DNA of 64,000 nucleotides from an uncultured bacterium. GTDB taxonomy: Bacteria > Verrucomicrobiota > Verrucomicrobiia > CAIQCK01. The stretch's first letter is position 1. The number at the start of each line of letters is the position of its first letter. The notes beneath the pieces are model-generated. The model searched no databases. It saw only the letters and a program-made list of their open reading frames with translations, and was not told the DNA's origin. This document shows, in pieces, positions 35,311 to 43,918 of this stretch. The stretch spans positions 1 to 64,000 of the forward strand of contig CAIQCK010000014.1 in the NCBI GenBank assembly GCA_903870275.1, in the 5' to 3' direction. A program made the translations under genes and the position numbers.

Positions 35311-36600
35311 TCAGTTCTTCATCACCGCCGCGAGGTCGGCCTTCGCGTCGCCGGAGAGCCGCAAGGCGAACTTGTCTTGCAGGATCTTGAAGACGTTCGG
35401 CGTAACGAACGCGGGCGGGTTTGGCCCGATGGTGATGTTTTTCACGCCGAGCGAGAGGAGCGTGAGCAGGACGGCGACGGCTTTCTGCTCGAACCAACTG
35501 ATCACGAGCGTGAGCGGCAGGTCGTTGACGCCGCACTTGAACGCTCCGGCCAGCGCCACGGCCACGGCAATGGCCCCGTAGGCGTCGTTGCACTGGCCCA
35601 TGTCCATGAGCCGCGGCAGGCCGAGGTGCTCGCCGTAGTTGAAGTCGCGGATGCGATACTTGCCGCAGCCGAGTGTGAGGATGAACGAATCCTTCGGCGT
35701 GGCCTGGGCATAGTCGGAGAAGTAGTTGCGGCCCGGCTCGGCCCCGTCGCAGCCGCCGATGACGAAGAAGCGGCTGATCTTGCCGTCCTTGACCGCCTGC
35801 ACGATGACGGGCGCGGCGTCGAGGATGACCTGGCGATGGAAACCGATGGTGGAGGTGCGCACGATCTTCTCCGGCAGCGGCGCGCACTTGAGCGCCTTGG
35901 CGATGACCGGACTGAAGTCGTTGTCCTTCAAGCGCACACCGCCCGGCACGGCCGTGACGCGCGTCGTGAACACGCGATCCGCGTAGGTTGCCTTCGGGAT
36001 CACAATGCAGTTGGTCGTCGCAATGACGGGGCCGGTGAACTTCGCAAACTCGTCCTTCTGTTCCTGCCACGCGCCGCCGTAGTGGCCGCCGAGGTTCGGG
36101 TGGTTGCGCAGTTTCGGATACATGTGCGCCGGCAGCATTTCGCCGTGGGTATAGACCTTTACGTTCGTGCCCTCGCACTGCTTGAGCAGATCGGCCAGGT
36201 CCGGGAGATCGTGGCCGGTAATGAGGATGCCGGGGCCGGCCTTGGTGCCCTCGGTGACGGTGGTGGGCGAGGGCTTGCCGAACGTCTCGACGTGGCCGGC
36301 GTCGAGCATCTCCATGACGCGAAGGTTTTTGCGGCCGAGTTCCATCGCGATGTCGAACAGGCTGCCGAGATCGAAGTTGACGTTGGTCATGGTCGAGAAA
36401 AGCGCCTCCTCGATGAAGGCGTTGACCGACTCGTCGGTCTTGCCGAGCCGGCGCGCGTGATGCGCGTAGGCCGCCATGCCTTTCAGACCATACAGGATAA
36501 TCTCCTGCAGCGACTGCACATCCTCATCCTTGCCGCACACACCAGGACTGTCCGAGCAGCCCACGCATCGGAACGATTGCTCACATTGATTGCAGAACAT
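35311..36600 (-). CDS. hcp: Hybrid cluster protein (hydroxylamine/NO reductase), short form
   Basis: 429 residues; common class I/II proteins have about 530-550. The N-terminal cluster motif is C3-x2-C6-x8-C15-x6-C22 (MFCNQCEQ...GCSDSPGVCGK). Hybrid-cluster ligand regions remain: ILITGHDLPDLADLL, AHMYPKLRNHPNLGGHYGGAWQEQ, TNCIVIPKATYADRVFTT, and ILTLGCGKYRIRD near the C-terminus. The shortened first domain fits the class III group, which lacks helical segments of the first domain. Hcp reduces nitric oxide or hydroxylamine under anoxia or nitrosative stress. It is cytoplasmic. A symmetric FNR/HcpR-like site lies about 107 bases upstream. No hcr reductase gene is adjacent. Confidence 0.93.
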   Translation of the reverse strand: MFCNQCEQSFRCVGCSDSPGVCGKDEDVQSLQEIILYGLKGMAAYAHHARRLGKTDESVNAFIEEALFSTMTNVNFDLGSLFDIAMELGRKNLRVMEMLDAGHVETFGKPSPTTVTEGTKAGPGILITGHDLPDLADLLKQCEGTNVKVYTHGEMLPAHMYPKLRNHPNLGGHYGGAWQEQKDEFAKFTGPVIATTNCIVIPKATYADRVFTTRVTAVPGGVRLKDNDFSPVIAKALKCAPLPEKIVRTSTIGFHRQVILDAAPVIVQAVKDGKISRFFVIGGCDGAEPGRNYFSDYAQATPKDSFILTLGCGKYRIRDFNYGEHLGLPRLMDMGQCNDAYGAIAVAVALAGAFKCGVNDLPLTLVISWFEQKAVAVLLTLLSLGVKNITIGPNPPAFVTPNVFKILQDKFALRLSGDAKADLAAVMKN

Positions 36601-36706
36601 GATTCAGTTGTTTCCTTTCACTCAGTTGATGGATCTCACGCGCACCTGCCGCAGTCATGCGGCCCCGCGAATGGACGCAGGATGGCAGAAGCACAATAGA
36701 TGCGAA

Positions 36707-36720
36707 TTGACGCAAGTCAA
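36707..36720 (-). promoter_or_regulatory. FNR/HcpR-like palindrome upstream of hcp
   Basis: TTGACGCAAGTCAA is a perfect TTGAC-N4-GTCAA palindrome, the geometry bound by CRP/FNR-family regulators such as FNR, DNR or HcpR. Read on the minus strand, its first half TTGACT also makes a good -35, with TATTGT (36698-36693) 16 bases downstream. The site therefore overlaps a promoter, which points to repression or to a chance match with a -35. Confidence 0.6.
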
Positions 36721-36753
36721 CAGACCGCAAAATGCAAAAAATGCGACGTTCCC

Positions 36754-37752
36754 CTACCCGCGCCACGGACGCGCGCGCTGTTTCGGCAGGCTGGCGAGCA
36801 CTTCGCTGGCGATCTTCACGTCCTCGGCGATCTCGAAGTCGAACATGCCGGCGAGCGAGAAGTCCGCGCCGTTCTCAAAGACGTAATGGAACGCGTTGCG
36901 CGGCGGAATCGCGCCAGCGGCCATCACCTTGAAGGCGATCCACGGTTTCTCGACCGTCCTCATGAACTCGGCGGTCTCCTGTGGGTGGCTGCACCAGTAG
37001 CCGGGAATCTCGGCGTTCGGCGCCTTGATCTCTTCCGGCTTCGGGCCGGTGCGGTAGTTGTGGTGGTGGAAGGTTTTGATGTAAAAATCCGCGCCGAACT
37101 TGCCTTTCTCGCTGGCCTTGATGACTTCGAGATCGTGCGCGCCGACGCCGGTGGGGATGCCGTGGTGTTTGATCACCTGCACCGCCTCGCCGATCAGTTC
37201 CGCCTTGCCCTGCTTGATCAGCGCGTCAGTCTGGACGCCCCACACGTAAATGGCATCGGTGCCGTCATCCACCATCTTCTGGACGGACTCGCGATACTTC
37301 TGCAAGCCCGGTTCAATCGGCGCGGTGGTGCAGATGATCCACTGCATCTTGCCGCCGTGTTCCTTGCGATGCTGCTGGAGAACCTTGAGGGCCGCCGGCA
37401 CGGTGTGAATGACCAGCGTGTTGATGCCGTTCTGCTCGGCCACGGCGAGCGTCTCCTGAATTTTCTCGTCGGTGTTGTAGTGCCGTGTCAGTGTGTAAAC
37501 GTATTTCAGCTCGCGGCTGTGGGTGAAATGCGTGAGGAGGTTGCCGCCGAGCAGGATGCGGCTCACGTCGAGACCGGCGATCTTGCCCTTGGGCAGCGTG
37601 CCCGCCGGCACTGGCGGATTGGCTGCGCCGGCGCCCTTGGCTGCCGCCCCGGATTCCACCGCGATGCCGCGCGCGCCTGTCGCCAACGCGGCCGCCGTCG
37701 TTGCCAGCACCGATCCCTTCACAAAATGCCGCCTGTTCATGTCTTGATTCAT
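36754..37752 (-). CDS. Tat-exported TIM-barrel protein (aldo/keto-reductase-like or unknown)
   Basis: 332 residues. ATG 37752 has AAAGGA seven bases upstream; the Tat signal is NRRHFVKGSVLATTAAALATG. The body reads as an alpha/beta barrel: SRILLGGNLLTHFTHS, AEQNGINTLVIHT, AIYVWGVQTDALIKQG, HHGIPTGVGAHDLEVIKAS. I recognise the general shape of aldo/keto-reductase-like proteins found with Gfo/Idh/MocA genes, but cannot see the full Asp-Tyr-Lys-His tetrad. It lies 51 bases after the FAD-dependent oxidoreductase gene and 153 before hcp. Likely periplasmic; substrate unknown. Confidence 0.7.
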   Translation of the reverse strand: MNQDMNRRHFVKGSVLATTAAALATGARGIAVESGAAAKGAGAANPPVPAGTLPKGKIAGLDVSRILLGGNLLTHFTHSRELKYVYTLTRHYNTDEKIQETLAVAEQNGINTLVIHTVPAALKVLQQHRKEHGGKMQWIICTTAPIEPGLQKYRESVQKMVDDGTDAIYVWGVQTDALIKQGKAELIGEAVQVIKHHGIPTGVGAHDLEVIKASEKGKFGADFYIKTFHHHNYRTGPKPEEIKAPNAEIPGYWCSHPQETAEFMRTVEKPWIAFKVMAAGAIPPRNAFHYVFENGADFSLAGMFDFEIAEDVKIASEVLASLPKQRARPWRG

Positions 37753-37803
37753 GACTGTCCTTTGCTGCCAGGTTACACGGTTGATCCGAGCGGGCCTGTT
37801 CTA

Positions 37804-39165
37804 CTACAAGATTTCCGAAATATCCACCACCGAAGGCAACCGGCCGCTCTTCGCCGCAACCGCCGCGGTCTTGCCGGCGGCTTCGCCCATGGCCACCGCG
37901 TTGCCGGTGACGCGATAGCTCGAGTGCGCAATGAAATCGCCGCTGATGCAACGGCCCGCCATCATCAACCCTTTCACGTCCTTCGCAATGAGCGAGCGCA
38001 ACGGAATATCGTAGGGCTTCGCGCGGAGGCCGGTCTTCTCGATGCCCTTCTCCTTCTTCGGATCGGTCGAGTGCACATCAATCCCGAACGTCGTGCGGCA
38101 CACCGCATCCTTCTGCGTGCGCCCCTCGCGCAAGTCGTCCGTATTGACCGTGTAAAGACCGTGAATGCGACGGCCCTCACGCACACCAATCTGCTCGGCC
38201 GTGGCCACGATGTGGACGTTCTTCCACGCGCCGCCGAGCGAGCGCAGACCGTCAATCAGCGCGTGCAGTTCTTTGCGCGCCCGCAGCGTCGCCGCCGTCA
38301 CGTCGTGCGCATGGGTGCCCTTCACGCCGTATTCATGGTTGGCCATGAGCGCAAACAAATCATCGCGGAGCCGGAAGATCGTCGGCTTCGCATACGACGG
38401 CGAGTGGCCGCCCTTCTCCATCTCCGCCTTAAGCCGGTCTTTTGGACCCGCCCAGTCCTTGGAGTCATCGTCGCGAAAGAACCCATCAATGCCCTCCGGC
38501 GTGACGCCCGAGATGATCGCCATCAATGAGAACGGTTGCGTGTCGCCCGTTTCCGGATGCCCCATGTCGAACCCGCATCCAGCCTGCGCGGCAAGATCGC
38601 CATCGCCGGTGCAGTCCACGAATATTTTGCCCGCAAACGCCTCCCGCCCCGACTTCGACTCCGTGATGACATGCGTCAGCCGCTTGTCGGCGTTCCTGAC
38701 AGCCGCGCAGACGCGCGTGTGAAGCTGGATTTCCACGTTGGCCTCGGCGCACATCTCCTCCAAAACGATCTTCATCACCTCCGGGTCGTAGGCGTTGGTG
38801 GCATTGCCGCTCTTGGTGAAGGCCCGGCTGCCGCGCTTCTCAATCCGGTCCCAGATTTCCGCCATCAAGCCGCTCTTGTTCTTGTAGTCGAGGATCCAAC
38901 TCAACAACCCCGCCGTCCAAATGCCGCCAAGACAGCCGTTCACTTCCAGCAGCCGCGTTCGCGCGCCCTTGCGCGCCGCCGCGACCGCCGCCGCCACGCC
39001 TGCCGGCCCGGCGCCGCACACCACCACGTCCCCATCGCCCGCGATCGGCACGTCGCGCGCCGGCTCGCAAACGACGCGGTCCACGCTGCGCGCTGACTCT
39101 TCACGCGGCGCCAGCGACACCACCGCGCCCAACCCGCCCCATCGAAGAAAGTCCCGCCGTTTCAT
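37804..39165 (-). CDS. Exported FAD-dependent oxidoreductase
   Basis: 453 residues. The Tat-like signal is KRRDFLRWGGLGAVVSL. The FAD-binding motif GAGPAGVAAAVAAARKG begins at residue 51, and the typical second signature GKIFVDCTGDGDLAAQAGCGFD follows, then the C-terminal GRCISGDFIAHSSYRVTGNAVAMGEAAG. This is the FAD_oxidored (PF12831-type) family, common in Planctomycetes and Verrucomicrobiota polysaccharide loci; substrates are mostly unknown. Its start overlaps the stop of the upstream gene by ATGA, so translation is coupled. With the neighbouring exported proteins it may perform periplasmic sugar oxidation. Confidence 0.85.
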   Translation of the reverse strand: MKRRDFLRWGGLGAVVSLAPREESARSVDRVVCEPARDVPIAGDGDVVVCGAGPAGVAAAVAAARKGARTRLLEVNGCLGGIWTAGLLSWILDYKNKSGLMAEIWDRIEKRGSRAFTKSGNATNAYDPEVMKIVLEEMCAEANVEIQLHTRVCAAVRNADKRLTHVITESKSGREAFAGKIFVDCTGDGDLAAQAGCGFDMGHPETGDTQPFSLMAIISGVTPEGIDGFFRDDDSKDWAGPKDRLKAEMEKGGHSPSYAKPTIFRLRDDLFALMANHEYGVKGTHAHDVTAATLRARKELHALIDGLRSLGGAWKNVHIVATAEQIGVREGRRIHGLYTVNTDDLREGRTQKDAVCRTTFGIDVHSTDPKKEKGIEKTGLRAKPYDIPLRSLIAKDVKGLMMAGRCISGDFIAHSSYRVTGNAVAMGEAAGKTAAVAAKSGRLPSVVDISEIL

Positions 39166-40163
39166 TTCGGATATCTGAAGTTCAAAACCCGTTCGCCGAT
39201 TGCGATCACGTCTTTCTTGTTGCAGCGCACGCCGTGATACAACAACGCCTGCGCCACCTCGCCATAATTGACGCCCTTCTCATGGCCAAGAAATTTCTCC
39301 TGCCCAAGGCCCGTGCGCGTGTTGTCGGCCACCTCCACCTCGCCCGTCGGCTTGATCCGCGCAAGCTCGCACTTCATCCCACGTTCGATGGCATTGGATA
39401 CTTTTGCATCCGGGAAATACATCGAGCGAACCTCCAGCTTCAACAACGCCACGGCCTGGTAGCTGGAATCGAAGCCGCCGCGCTCGATGAACACGCCATC
39501 CTCGCGCTGGAGCGCCAGCGCCCGCTCGATAAAATGCCGGCCGATCTCCTTCAACCGCTCGTCGCCCAGCAACAAGCCCGTCAGGGAAAACGCGTTGGCG
39601 TCGATGCAAAGCCGGTTCGGTGATTTGCCGTCCGCGTGCCGTTCCAAGTCCTCCCGGCCGTCGGCCAGGCGCTTTGCCGCCAGCCGGATCTTCGGCATCA
39701 GTCCCGCGATACGCTCCTTGAACTTTGCGCCGAGCGGACTCTCGCGTAGCACCAGCAGCCCGTGACTCAGTTCGCACAGCCAGAAGGCGCTGTCGCTCGT
39801 GTAATACCACGGCTTCAGCTCCTGACCCGGCTCGGACGGCTTCAACTCGAAACTCCCGTCCGCCTGTTGATGTGCGAAAGCCGCATCAATCGCCCGCCAT
39901 GACTCGGCGACAAGCCGCTCGTCGTTCCGCACGGCGCCCACGATCAGCGGCAGCATTGCGCCGCGCTGCAACGACACGCCCGTCCAGCCCAGCCGGTGAT
40001 TCGAGCCGACCAGCCCGTTTGCATCCGGCGCGCCGCCGAGCTTCACGAAACGCGCAACCACCTCCGGTGGCAGCTTCTTCAACTGTTCGAAGCCCGACGC
40101 CAGCGCCGCCTGCGCGGCGACGCATGCCCAGAGCCCCAATGCGATGACCCAATACTTCTTCAT
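39162..40163 (-). CDS. Exported alpha/alpha-toroid-like hypothetical protein
   Basis: 333 residues with a signal peptide (YWVIALGLWACVAAQAALA). The mature sequence is helical with repeated tryptophan- and tyrosine-containing segments (WRAIDAAFAHQQADGSFEL, KPWYYTSDSAFWLCELSHGLLVLRES, REDGVFIERGGFDSSYQAVALLKLE), as in (alpha/alpha)6 barrels of polysaccharide lyases, unsaturated-uronidases and terpene-cyclase-like folds. No catalytic pair can be assigned with confidence. It overlaps the FAD oxidoreductase gene by 4 bases. A lyase or glycosidase role is plausible from fold and context only. Confidence 0.65.
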   Translation of the reverse strand: MKKYWVIALGLWACVAAQAALASGFEQLKKLPPEVVARFVKLGGAPDANGLVGSNHRLGWTGVSLQRGAMLPLIVGAVRNDERLVAESWRAIDAAFAHQQADGSFELKPSEPGQELKPWYYTSDSAFWLCELSHGLLVLRESPLGAKFKERIAGLMPKIRLAAKRLADGREDLERHADGKSPNRLCIDANAFSLTGLLLGDERLKEIGRHFIERALALQREDGVFIERGGFDSSYQAVALLKLEVRSMYFPDAKVSNAIERGMKCELARIKPTGEVEVADNTRTGLGQEKFLGHEKGVNYGEVAQALLYHGVRCNKKDVIAIGERVLNFRYPK

Positions 40164-40213
40164 GTTTTCATCCCGCTCAAGTCCACCTTCAACTCCTTGT
40201 TCGGTTTGATTCG

Positions 40214-41134
40214 CTATGGGTTCTGCTTCCGGAACGTCTCGTAGAGTTCCACCGCCTTCTCATCCGTCGTCTCGCCACAGATCATCAGCCGCGACTTCGC
40301 CTCGACCGACTCGCCATTCTTCAGGTCGCGGCCGAACAGCGAGAAATAGAGCGAGCGATGGCCTTCATCGTCCTGCGGGCAGGCAATCGCAAACGCATCC
40401 TCCGCGCGCGTCATCAGCACCGCCGCCAGCTTGCGCTCCGCATCGCGGCGGATCGCCAGCGGCGCGGCCAGCTTCGGTCGGATGGTCCACTCGACCGGGT
40501 TCGGCGGCCGTGTCCAGCGACCGTCCTGAATTATTTTCACCACCGCCTCGTCGCGCGGGAACATGTGCCACTTGGCAACCTCCTTCGACGCGCTGACAAA
40601 CGCCGGTTTGTCGCCCGCATAAACGACCGTTTGGGGAAAGCCGTCGAAATACGACGCAAGGAACACCTCGAATCGTTTCAGTTCCTTGCGCGCCGTCACG
40701 CGCGTCGTCAGGTCCAGCGCGTTCGCTGCCGACCAGCGATAGACCGCCATCATGTCGAACGGATGCGCGTCGTCCGCCGTCCAGCGCACCTCCACCGCGC
40801 CGTTGTCCAGCAGCTTCGCCTCGCTGGCCCAATCCCACCCCGCCTTGCCGTAGCGGTTCGTGTCGTCGAGCAGGCGGTAGTGCGAGAACAAGCCGAGCGA
40901 TTTCGTCAGCGCCGCGCCGCTCGCGCAATCGAACGCCGGGATCAATCCCTTGGACTGTCCCCCGCCGCGCAACGTGCCGCGGAGCGCGCCGGTGTCGAAG
41001 GTGAACTCCTTGCCCGCGGCGACGAAGCCCAGTTTATTTTCCGCCGCCATCGCGCGCATCACCGCGCCCGATGTCGTGGCAGCGAGTGCGCTGCCGATGA
41101 ATTGCCTGCGGGAACAGCCATTGGTTTTTCTCAT
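40214..41134 (-). CDS. Tat-exported hypothetical protein
   Basis: 306 residues. AAGGAG lies seven bases upstream of ATG 41134. Tat signal: SRRQFIGSALAATTSGAVM. The remainder is beta-rich (FTFDTGALRGTLRGGGQSKGLIPAFDC, GWDWASEAKLLDNGAVEVRWTADD, LDLTTRVTARKELKRFEVFLASYF), suggesting a galactose-mutarotase-like or jelly-roll sandwich. No family is recognised. It is 41 bases downstream of the DUF1080 fusion gene and 50 bases before the toroid gene, within the same run. Confidence 0.65.
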   Translation of the reverse strand: MRKTNGCSRRQFIGSALAATTSGAVMRAMAAENKLGFVAAGKEFTFDTGALRGTLRGGGQSKGLIPAFDCASGAALTKSLGLFSHYRLLDDTNRYGKAGWDWASEAKLLDNGAVEVRWTADDAHPFDMMAVYRWSAANALDLTTRVTARKELKRFEVFLASYFDGFPQTVVYAGDKPAFVSASKEVAKWHMFPRDEAVVKIIQDGRWTRPPNPVEWTIRPKLAAPLAIRRDAERKLAAVLMTRAEDAFAIACPQDDEGHRSLYFSLFGRDLKNGESVEAKSRLMICGETTDEKAVELYETFRKQNP

Positions 41135-41175
41135 CTTGTCTTCTCCTTGTTTGTGAAGTCATGCCGCAACGAACT

Positions 41176-42828
41176 CTACTTTGCCGGCAGCAGCAGAATC
41201 TTGATGTTCGCGAAACAGATGTCGCCGTGATCGCCTTGCAGCGCGATGTGACCTTTGCTGTTTTTGGCAAACTTCGGCCACTTCACAAACTTGCTCGCGG
41301 CCACCCGCTGGTTGAAATCGTCGCTGCCGATTTCGAATTCGCAATACTTCACGCCGTTCATCCAATGCTCCACGTGCGGGCCGCGGTAAACGATTTTGAC
41401 GTGGTTCCACTCCCCGACCGGTTTGGTGGCGTCCTGCGGCTTGCCGGTTTGCGGGTCAACGGGCGGCTGGTAGAGCGCGTAGGCCCAGCCGGATTTTTGC
41501 GAATCGCCTTTCGGGTCGGTGTTGTCGAGAAGCTGGTATTCGATGCCGGTGAACGGCGCGCGCTTCTCGTCCTCGCTCACGCGGGGCATGATGCCGCTGT
41601 TGGCGTGCGGCGGCACTTTGTAGTCCAGTTCGAAAATGAAGTTGTCGAACTCTTCGGTGGTGATGATGTCGCCAGCCGTCTTGTCCACGCGGCAGAGCGC
41701 GCCGTCCATGACCTGCCAGCCCTGCGAGATCGTCTCCTTGCCGAAGTTGCGCCAGCCGGTGGTGGTCTTGCCGTCGAAGAGCAACTTCCACCCGGCGGCT
41801 TTTTCGGCGTCGGTGAGCTGATTGAGGTTTGGCAAAACCGAAGCGGGCTGGCCGACTGGCTTCGCCGTCGGCGATGCGGACGACCCGGCGGCGGACGCGC
41901 AGACGCCGCCCATCGGATGATGGCTGACGGCGTCCCAGGCCAGCTCTTGCAGCAGGCGATTGAGTTTCCCCTTCTCGTCCTCGCTCAGGTCTTTCATCTT
42001 CGCCAAATCGCCGGCCACCGGCAGGCCGACGGGACTGCGGCGATAGATCACCGCGAAATGACAATAGCCGTCCAGCACTTGCAGGGGCGGTGCAGGATGG
42101 CCCCAAGGGTCGCGGAACAAATCCCACTGCTTCATCAGCCCCGGCGCCTGGCCGGCGACGATCTTCTCGCGCAACGCCACCGCAGCCTGCCCGACCGGCA
42201 CGGTGACAATCACGTCCTTGCCAAGCCGTTTGTTGATGTCGCGGCAGTATTCATCCATGTCGTGATCATACCGCGCCTGGGCCTTCCGCAACTCCGCGAG
42301 GTCCGTGGCATCGTGGTCCACCTTCGGCGTCTTGCGCGTCTGCAACGGATAGACCGGCACATACTCGTCGTTGGGCAGCCAGAATTCCTGGACCGTGACC
42401 CGGAAGTTCGGGTTGTGGACCAAGCCCAACTTCGCAAACTTCTCGATGCCTACGTCGGGCAGCCAGATGGGCGAGAGCGTGAGCACGTCCACTTTGCCGG
42501 CGCTCAACGCGGCCTTGCATTGGTTCTTCTCTTCCGCCACGTCCCAATGCTGGTAGACCCGCGAGCCGCCGATGCCCGAGTAACCGACGGATTGATGGTC
42601 CGCAATGCCCGCCGCCTTGGCCATCTCGCCCACGATGCGATAAACGAACGCGTGAAAACTGTGCGCGCATGTGAACATGCGCTGGCCCGCCGTAATGGGC
42701 GCGACAGGCTGGTCAGTTTTTTCGCTCGCGCGGCCAGCCTGCAACGGTGCCAGCAGAAGGCCGGTCATTACGGCGACGTGAAGAGCGGTCGTTCTCAGGA
42801 GGGAGCCGGATCGGGTTTGTCCAAACAT
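41176..42828 (-). CDS. Exported fusion: SGNH-hydrolase-like domain plus DUF1080 (3-keto-glycoside-cleaving) domain
   Basis: 550 residues with a signal peptide (ALHVAVMTGLLLAPLQAGRA). The N-terminal half (about 45-310) contains FTCAHSFHAFVYRIVGEMAKAAG and VGYSGIGGSRVYQHWD, a pattern like SGNH-fold proteins of the DUF4886 type, but the nucleophile motif is altered (CAHSFH). The C-terminal part (about 345-548) is a clear DUF1080 domain: AAGWKLLFDGKTTTGWRNF, WQVMDGALCRVD, FIFELDYKVPPHANSGIMPRV, EWNHVKIVYRGPHVEHWMNGVKYCEFE. DUF1080 proteins cleave 3-keto-glycosides in the recently described oxidative glycan pathway. It heads the run after the TIR gene. Confidence 0.85.
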   Translation of the reverse strand: MFGQTRSGSLLRTTALHVAVMTGLLLAPLQAGRASEKTDQPVAPITAGQRMFTCAHSFHAFVYRIVGEMAKAAGIADHQSVGYSGIGGSRVYQHWDVAEEKNQCKAALSAGKVDVLTLSPIWLPDVGIEKFAKLGLVHNPNFRVTVQEFWLPNDEYVPVYPLQTRKTPKVDHDATDLAELRKAQARYDHDMDEYCRDINKRLGKDVIVTVPVGQAAVALREKIVAGQAPGLMKQWDLFRDPWGHPAPPLQVLDGYCHFAVIYRRSPVGLPVAGDLAKMKDLSEDEKGKLNRLLQELAWDAVSHHPMGGVCASAAGSSASPTAKPVGQPASVLPNLNQLTDAEKAAGWKLLFDGKTTTGWRNFGKETISQGWQVMDGALCRVDKTAGDIITTEEFDNFIFELDYKVPPHANSGIMPRVSEDEKRAPFTGIEYQLLDNTDPKGDSQKSGWAYALYQPPVDPQTGKPQDATKPVGEWNHVKIVYRGPHVEHWMNGVKYCEFEIGSDDFNQRVAASKFVKWPKFAKNSKGHIALQGDHGDICFANIKILLLPAK

Positions 42829-42864
42829 GGTGTTGTTTCCTTTCAGAACATAGGACTACTTCTG

Positions 42865-43917
42865 TTACGCGTTTGCGGCTGTTTCGATTCTCCCGCAGAT
42901 GGCGACCCAAGCTGAATCCCGTTCGGCCTTCATTTCAGCGAGGGCCTTATCAGGCGGGAAGGCTGCTTGATAAGCCTCTAGCTGTGTCCTTCTCCAGTTG
43001 CAGTTGCGGACGAGAACCCAGAGGATTGTCACTCCTCCATTCGCGGCATCCTTCAGCAACGGGCCGAGCTCGTGCTCATGAATGAAGTCGGATGCAAGGA
43101 AATTTTGTGTGACGAGCAGCACCGCCACCTTCGTTGCGGCCAAAGCTTTTTTGATTTCGGCGAACGACTGCGAGCCAGGTTCAATCTGCGTGTCCGACCA
43201 CACGATGACGCGATCCGCACGCTCCAAGGGTTTCAGGTGAGCGCGCAACTCATCGAGGAACTTCGTGTCTTTGTGGCTGTAGCTGACAAATACTTTGTTT
43301 CGTTTGATGGTCGGCATGGTGAGTTTCGGTTCGTGGGCGTTGTTCTTAGCAGTTGCTTCGGATGAAGCATTCAAGATTGGAGTCACGCCAGATTGAATGC
43401 TTCCGCCGGCCTCAATGCTGCCACCGGCTCTCACGGAGCCTGCGGTTTGGATGTTTCGCCCCGCTCGGATGCTGCCACCAGCCGAAATACTTGGAGTTGG
43501 CTGATCTTGGCTTGCATCAGCACCACTAGAATTCGAAATGGCATGTCGGTCGTTTGCATCAATGCGTTCTCTGAACAATCTCTCCCATTCCTCAGCACGT
43601 ATAGCATACTGGGCACGAAACAGAGTTTGTTTTGAAGGCGGCTTCTCATAGACGCCAGGATCTGGATCGCTATACACATCGAGCCAGCCAAGCGACTCGC
43701 CCAAGAGCACCTTTTCTTCAATGGAAAACGAGGCAGCCGCCTTATGATGGAACACTGGGTGTCCATTCTCATCGGCATACTCTCTGGTGAACAACCCACA
43801 GAGAGACTTAGCCAGTGATTCCCCTTTGACTTTGTAGAAGACGGTTGAAGTCGATTCTTCGTGCTGTGTCGCGCCAGTTGAGGCAAACAGGTAGAAAATG
43901 GATTCTGATTCTTTCAT
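42865..43917 (-). CDS. TIR-domain protein with hexapeptide-repeat linker, putative defence effector
   Basis: 350 residues. Residues 207-345 form a bacterial TIR domain: KVFVSYSHKDTKFLDEL, IVWSDTQIEPGSQSFAEIKKAL, VAVLLVTQNFLASDFIHEHEL. Glutamates E281 and E283 lie where TIR NADases carry the catalytic glutamate. Residues 143-178 contain six glycine-rich hexapeptides (SISAGG, SIRAGR, NIQTAG, SVRAGG, SIEAGG, SIQSGV), which could form a short beta-helix that oligomerises. Residues 1-120 are unrecognised and may be a sensor. No signal peptide. The DNA is visibly AT-richer than its neighbours, suggesting acquisition. It has no ribosome binding site of its own and starts one base after a 33-codon upstream frame. 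Confidence 0.85.
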   Translation of the reverse strand: MKESESIFYLFASTGATQHEESTSTVFYKVKGESLAKSLCGLFTREYADENGHPVFHHKAAASFSIEEKVLLGESLGWLDVYSDPDPGVYEKPPSKQTLFRAQYAIRAEEWERLFRERIDANDRHAISNSSGADASQDQPTPSISAGGSIRAGRNIQTAGSVRAGGSIEAGGSIQSGVTPILNASSEATAKNNAHEPKLTMPTIKRNKVFVSYSHKDTKFLDELRAHLKPLERADRVIVWSDTQIEPGSQSFAEIKKALAATKVAVLLVTQNFLASDFIHEHELGPLLKDAANGGVTILWVLVRNCNWRRTQLEAYQAAFPPDKALAEMKAERDSAWVAICGRIETAANA

Positions 43918-43918
43918 T

